Assembly: GCA_029934175.1 (NCBI GenBank) | Contig: JAOZMT010000080.1 | Coordinates: forward strand, 1 to 8,337 | Length of the DNA: 8,337 nt | Source of the DNA: Victivallales bacterium | Lineage (GTDB): Bacteria > Verrucomicrobiota > Lentisphaeria > Victivallales > JAUVCU01 | Reading direction: 5' to 3' | Part shown: piece by piece, positions 5,728 through 8,337 of the stretch | Position numbering within the stretch: position 1 is the first letter of the stretch | Layout: every line of letters begins with the position of its first letter | Made by a program: the position numbers and the translations under genes | Notes under the pieces: model-generated | The model's database searches: none | Seen by the model: the letters and a program-made list of their open reading frames with translations, nothing else | What the model was told of the DNA's origin: nothing

Positions 5728-7014
5728 TTATCGTTTATTTATATTAATATATTTTCTTTCAGTAGCACCTGTATAAACTTGTCTTGGGCGACAAATTTTA
5801 GTTTCAGGACTTTCTATCATCTCTTTCCAATGTGCAATCCAACCTGGAGCTCTACCCATAGTAAATAGAACAGTGAACATATTTACAGGAAATCCTAAAG
5901 CTTTATAAATAATACCACTATAGAAATCAACATTTGGATATAAATTCCTTTCAACAAAATATTCATCTTCAAGTGCTATTTTTTCAAGTTTTTTAGCAAT
6001 ATCAAGTAATGGATCATGAACATTTAGTTTCTTTAAAATTTTATCACATGAATTTTTTAATATTTTAGCACGAGGATCAAAACTTTTATAAACTCTGTGA
6101 CCAAATCCCATTAATCTAAAAGGATCACTCTTATCTTTTGCTTTTTTAACATATTTACTGACATCTCCACCATCTCTATGAATAGCTTCTAACATTTCTA
6201 ATACAGATTGATTAGCACCTCCATGTAAAGGACCCCATAATGCACTAATAGAACCACTTATAGAAGTAAATAAATTCGCATGACTACTTCCTATAAAACG
6301 ACCAGTTGAAGTTGAACAGTTTTGCTCATGATCAGCATGAATAATTAATAATTTATTCAATACATCAACAACATCTTGATCAATTTGATATTCTTCCATA
6401 GGTAAAGAAAACATCATATTTAAGAAATTTTCAACATAATTATATTTATTTTGAGGATATACAAACGGTTGTCCTTTAAATTTTTTATATGCATAACTCG
6501 CAAGAGTAGGAACTTTAGCTAAAATTCTTATCATACTTTTTTCAACTTGTGCAGGGTCATGTGGATCTAAACTACTTCTATAGAAAGAAGACATTCCAGT
6601 TAAAGCAGATGACATTAGCCCCATTGGATGTGCAGTTTTAGGCCATACATCATAATATTTTCTAAAATCTTCATTTAATAATGTATGTCTCGATATGCGT
6701 GTCGAAAATGCATCAAATTCATCTTGTTTTGGTAATTCACCATTGATTAATAAATATGCAACTTCTAAGAAAGTAGAATTTTCACATAAATCTTCAAGGT
6801 TATATCCTCTATATCTTAAAATCCCTTTTTGTCCATCCAAATAAGTTATTGAACTTTTTGTTGAACCTGTGCTTAAAAAGCCATTATCCATTGTGATATA
6901 TCCTGTTTGATTTCTCAAAGCTGATATATCAATCGCTTTTTCATTTTCCGTTCCTTCTATAATAGGAAATTCATAAGTTTTCCCATCTAATATTAATTTT
7001 GCAACTTCACTCAT
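5728..7014 (-). CDS. gltA: Type II (hexameric-type) citrate synthase
   Basis: 428-residue citrate synthase, joining acetyl-CoA and oxaloacetate to citrate at the entry of the TCA cycle, in the cytosol. Length and N-terminal beta-domain (LILDGKTYEFPIIEGTENE at 7-25, then GYITMDNGF) match the E. coli-type, longer form of the family. The catalytic triad is present: H264 in GPLHGGAN, H306 in MGFGHRVYK and D363 in NVDFYSG. The HADHEQNCSTST motif (226-237) and APGWIAHWKEM (389-399) are also typical. Type II enzymes are often inhibited by NADH, but I cannot judge this from the sequence. It starts 4 nt after the purD stop, with AAGGAG at 7025-7030 lying inside the end of purD, so translation is coupled. 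The sequence is intact. Methylcitrate synthase is a less likely alternative because those are usually shorter and lack the long N-terminal domain. Confidence 0.96.
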   Translation of the reverse strand: MSEVAKLILDGKTYEFPIIEGTENEKAIDISALRNQTGYITMDNGFLSTGSTKSSITYLDGQKGILRYRGYNLEDLCENSTFLEVAYLLINGELPKQDEFDAFSTRISRHTLLNEDFRKYYDVWPKTAHPMGLMSSALTGMSSFYRSSLDPHDPAQVEKSMIRILAKVPTLASYAYKKFKGQPFVYPQNKYNYVENFLNMMFSLPMEEYQIDQDVVDVLNKLLIIHADHEQNCSTSTGRFIGSSHANLFTSISGSISALWGPLHGGANQSVLEMLEAIHRDGGDVSKYVKKAKDKSDPFRLMGFGHRVYKSFDPRAKILKNSCDKILKKLNVHDPLLDIAKKLEKIALEDEYFVERNLYPNVDFYSGIIYKALGFPVNMFTVLFTMGRAPGWIAHWKEMIESPETKICRPRQVYTGATERKYININKR

Positions 7015-7018
7015 ACTT

Positions 7019-8317
7019 TTATTTCTCCTTTTTGTTTTTTAATCTATCTAATGCTTTGTAGGCTATGTCTTTTCGATAAAATACATCTTCCCAAGTAATT
7101 TCATTTACAGCACTATAAACTTTTTCTATTGCTGAATTGATATCAGCACCTTTTGCAGTTACACCTAATACACGACCACCAATATTAACGATATCTTTAC
7201 CGCTTAGCTTTGTGCCTGCATGGAAAACTACAGCTCCATTTTTTTCAGCTTCTTTTAAACCAGATATTGCATATCCTTTTTTATAAGATTGTGGATATCC
7301 TCCAGAAGCCATTACAACGCATACCGCTGTTTCATCTAACCATTCTAATTTTACTTCTGATAATTTACCTTCTGCCGTTTTCAACATGGCATCACATAAA
7401 TCACTTTTCATTCTCATTAAAACAGCTTGTGTTTCAGGGTCACCGAAGCGGACATTAAATTCTAGAACTTTTATACCTGTTTCTGTTACCATAATACCTG
7501 CATAAATAATTCCTTTGAAATCCAAATTTTCTTTTTGGATACCGAGTAAAAAATTATCTAAAACCTCTTTTTGCACAATTCGCATTAATTCATCGTCAGC
7601 AACTGGGGCAGGGGAATATGCACCCATTCCACCAGTATTTGGACCTAAATCGCCATCTTCAAGTCGTTTGTGATCTTGAGATGATGCTAATGCTTGAATT
7701 GACTTACCATCGCAAAGAGCTAAAATAGAAACCTCTTCTCCTATCAACAACTCTTCAATTAAAACATTATATCCAGCTTGACCAAAAGAACCTTTAAAAC
7801 AATCTGCTACAGCTGATAAAGCAACGCTTTCTTCTGATGTTACAAAAACACCTTTTCCAGCCGCCAAACCATCAGCTTTTACAACAACACCTTTTGCACA
7901 GTTCGCAAATTGTTGTTTTATATACTCCTCTGCATCTTTTTGATTTGAAAAATCTGCGGATTGTGCAGTTGGGATATTATATTTATTCATAAAGTTTTTG
8001 GCAAAAGTTTTACTACCTTCTAATTCAGCAGCAGCTTTAGTTGGTCCGAAAACCTTTAGACCTTTATCATAAAAATAATCTGTTATACCACCACAAAGCG
8101 GAACTTCTGGACCAACGACAGTCAATTCACAATTATTACTAATTGCACAGTTCGCAAGTTTATCGAAGTCTTCAACTCCAATATTTTGACATTCAAAATC
8201 CAATGCAATACCTGCATTTCCTGGAGCACAAATAACTTTATCAACTAATGGACTTTTTGCTAACTTCCAACAAATTGTGTGTTCGCGTCCTCCACTTCCT
8301 ATTACTAATATATTCAT
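7019..8317 (-). CDS. purD: Phosphoribosylamine-glycine ligase (GAR synthetase)
   Basis: 432-residue enzyme joining phosphoribosylamine and glycine with ATP to make GAR, the second step of de novo purine synthesis (EC 6.3.4.13), in the cytosol. Seen in order: an N-terminal nucleotide-fold start ILVIGSGGREH (3-13), VVGPEVPL (67-74), then the ATP-grasp domain with VKADGLAAGKGV (146-157), GPNTGGMGAYSPAP (225-238) and the metal-binding FNVRFGDPETQ (287-297), and a C-terminal PurD domain (about 325-425). The length is normal for a monofunctional PurD. The start is supported by AGGAGA at 8321-8326. It is the first gene visible of the purD-gltA-rhaA run; its promoter lies beyond the right edge or in the last bases, where I see none. 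No purH, purM or purN is visible next to it. Confidence 0.97.
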   Translation of the reverse strand: MNILVIGSGGREHTICWKLAKSPLVDKVICAPGNAGIALDFECQNIGVEDFDKLANCAISNNCELTVVGPEVPLCGGITDYFYDKGLKVFGPTKAAAELEGSKTFAKNFMNKYNIPTAQSADFSNQKDAEEYIKQQFANCAKGVVVKADGLAAGKGVFVTSEESVALSAVADCFKGSFGQAGYNVLIEELLIGEEVSILALCDGKSIQALASSQDHKRLEDGDLGPNTGGMGAYSPAPVADDELMRIVQKEVLDNFLLGIQKENLDFKGIIYAGIMVTETGIKVLEFNVRFGDPETQAVLMRMKSDLCDAMLKTAEGKLSEVKLEWLDETAVCVVMASGGYPQSYKKGYAISGLKEAEKNGAVVFHAGTKLSGKDIVNIGGRVLGVTAKGADINSAIEKVYSAVNEITWEDVFYRKDIAYKALDRLKNKKEK

Positions 8318-8337
8318 AGTTCTCCTCTTTTGTTTTT

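Noticed and set aside
7210..7458. Plus-strand open frame of 82 codons inside purD
   Set aside because: It is antisense to the conserved purD C-terminal region and has no family match.
1..8337. CRISPR array, tRNA, rRNA, insertion sequence or integration site
   Set aside because: No spaced direct repeats, tRNA-like folds, transposase or integrase frames or terminal inverted repeats were seen by eye in either strand.

Overview
The window is an AT-rich bacterial segment of 8.3 kb in which every gene I can support lies on the minus strand. Transcription therefore runs from the right end (8337) to the left (1). Gene density, strong AAGGAG-type ribosome binding sites on most genes, short gaps and one gene overlap are typical of bacteria. 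A membrane histidine kinase, a CheX/CheY pair, a hexameric-type (type II) citrate synthase and L-rhamnose isomerase suggest a motile or surface-sensing, sugar-using bacterium, probably Gram-negative. I cannot name the lineage from sequence alone.

Right part (4433-8317): a tight run of three housekeeping or catabolic enzymes, purD (purine synthesis), gltA (citrate synthase) and rhaA (L-rhamnose isomerase). The gaps are 4 and 20 nt and each gene has a clear ribosome binding site, so they look like one operon although they serve three different pathways. All expected catalytic or metal-binding residues are present. No other rhamnose gene is visible.

Middle (3452-4333): after a 99-nt gap comes a two-gene unit, cheX then cheY, separated by 1 nt. 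CheX is a CheC/CheX-type phosphatase of phospho-CheY. CheY is a stand-alone receiver. A perfect 17-bp inverted repeat starts 8 nt after cheY.

Left part (90-3422): a possible 41-residue small protein, then a membrane-anchored PhnD-like solute-binding protein (GTG start, no ribosome binding site, A10 tract at codons 3-6), then a HAMP-containing sensor histidine kinase overlapping it by 11 nt, then a YaiI/YqxD (UPF0178, PIN-like) protein 4 nt downstream. A small hairpin with T-rich flanks at the stop codon of the last gene probably ends the unit.

The most interesting reading is that the left and middle parts form one signalling locus. The anchored binding protein would sense a ligand outside the membrane and control the kinase. 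The kinase has no receiver or regulator of its own in the window. The stand-alone CheY with its phosphatase CheX would be the nearest output. That link is inference from neighbourhood only.
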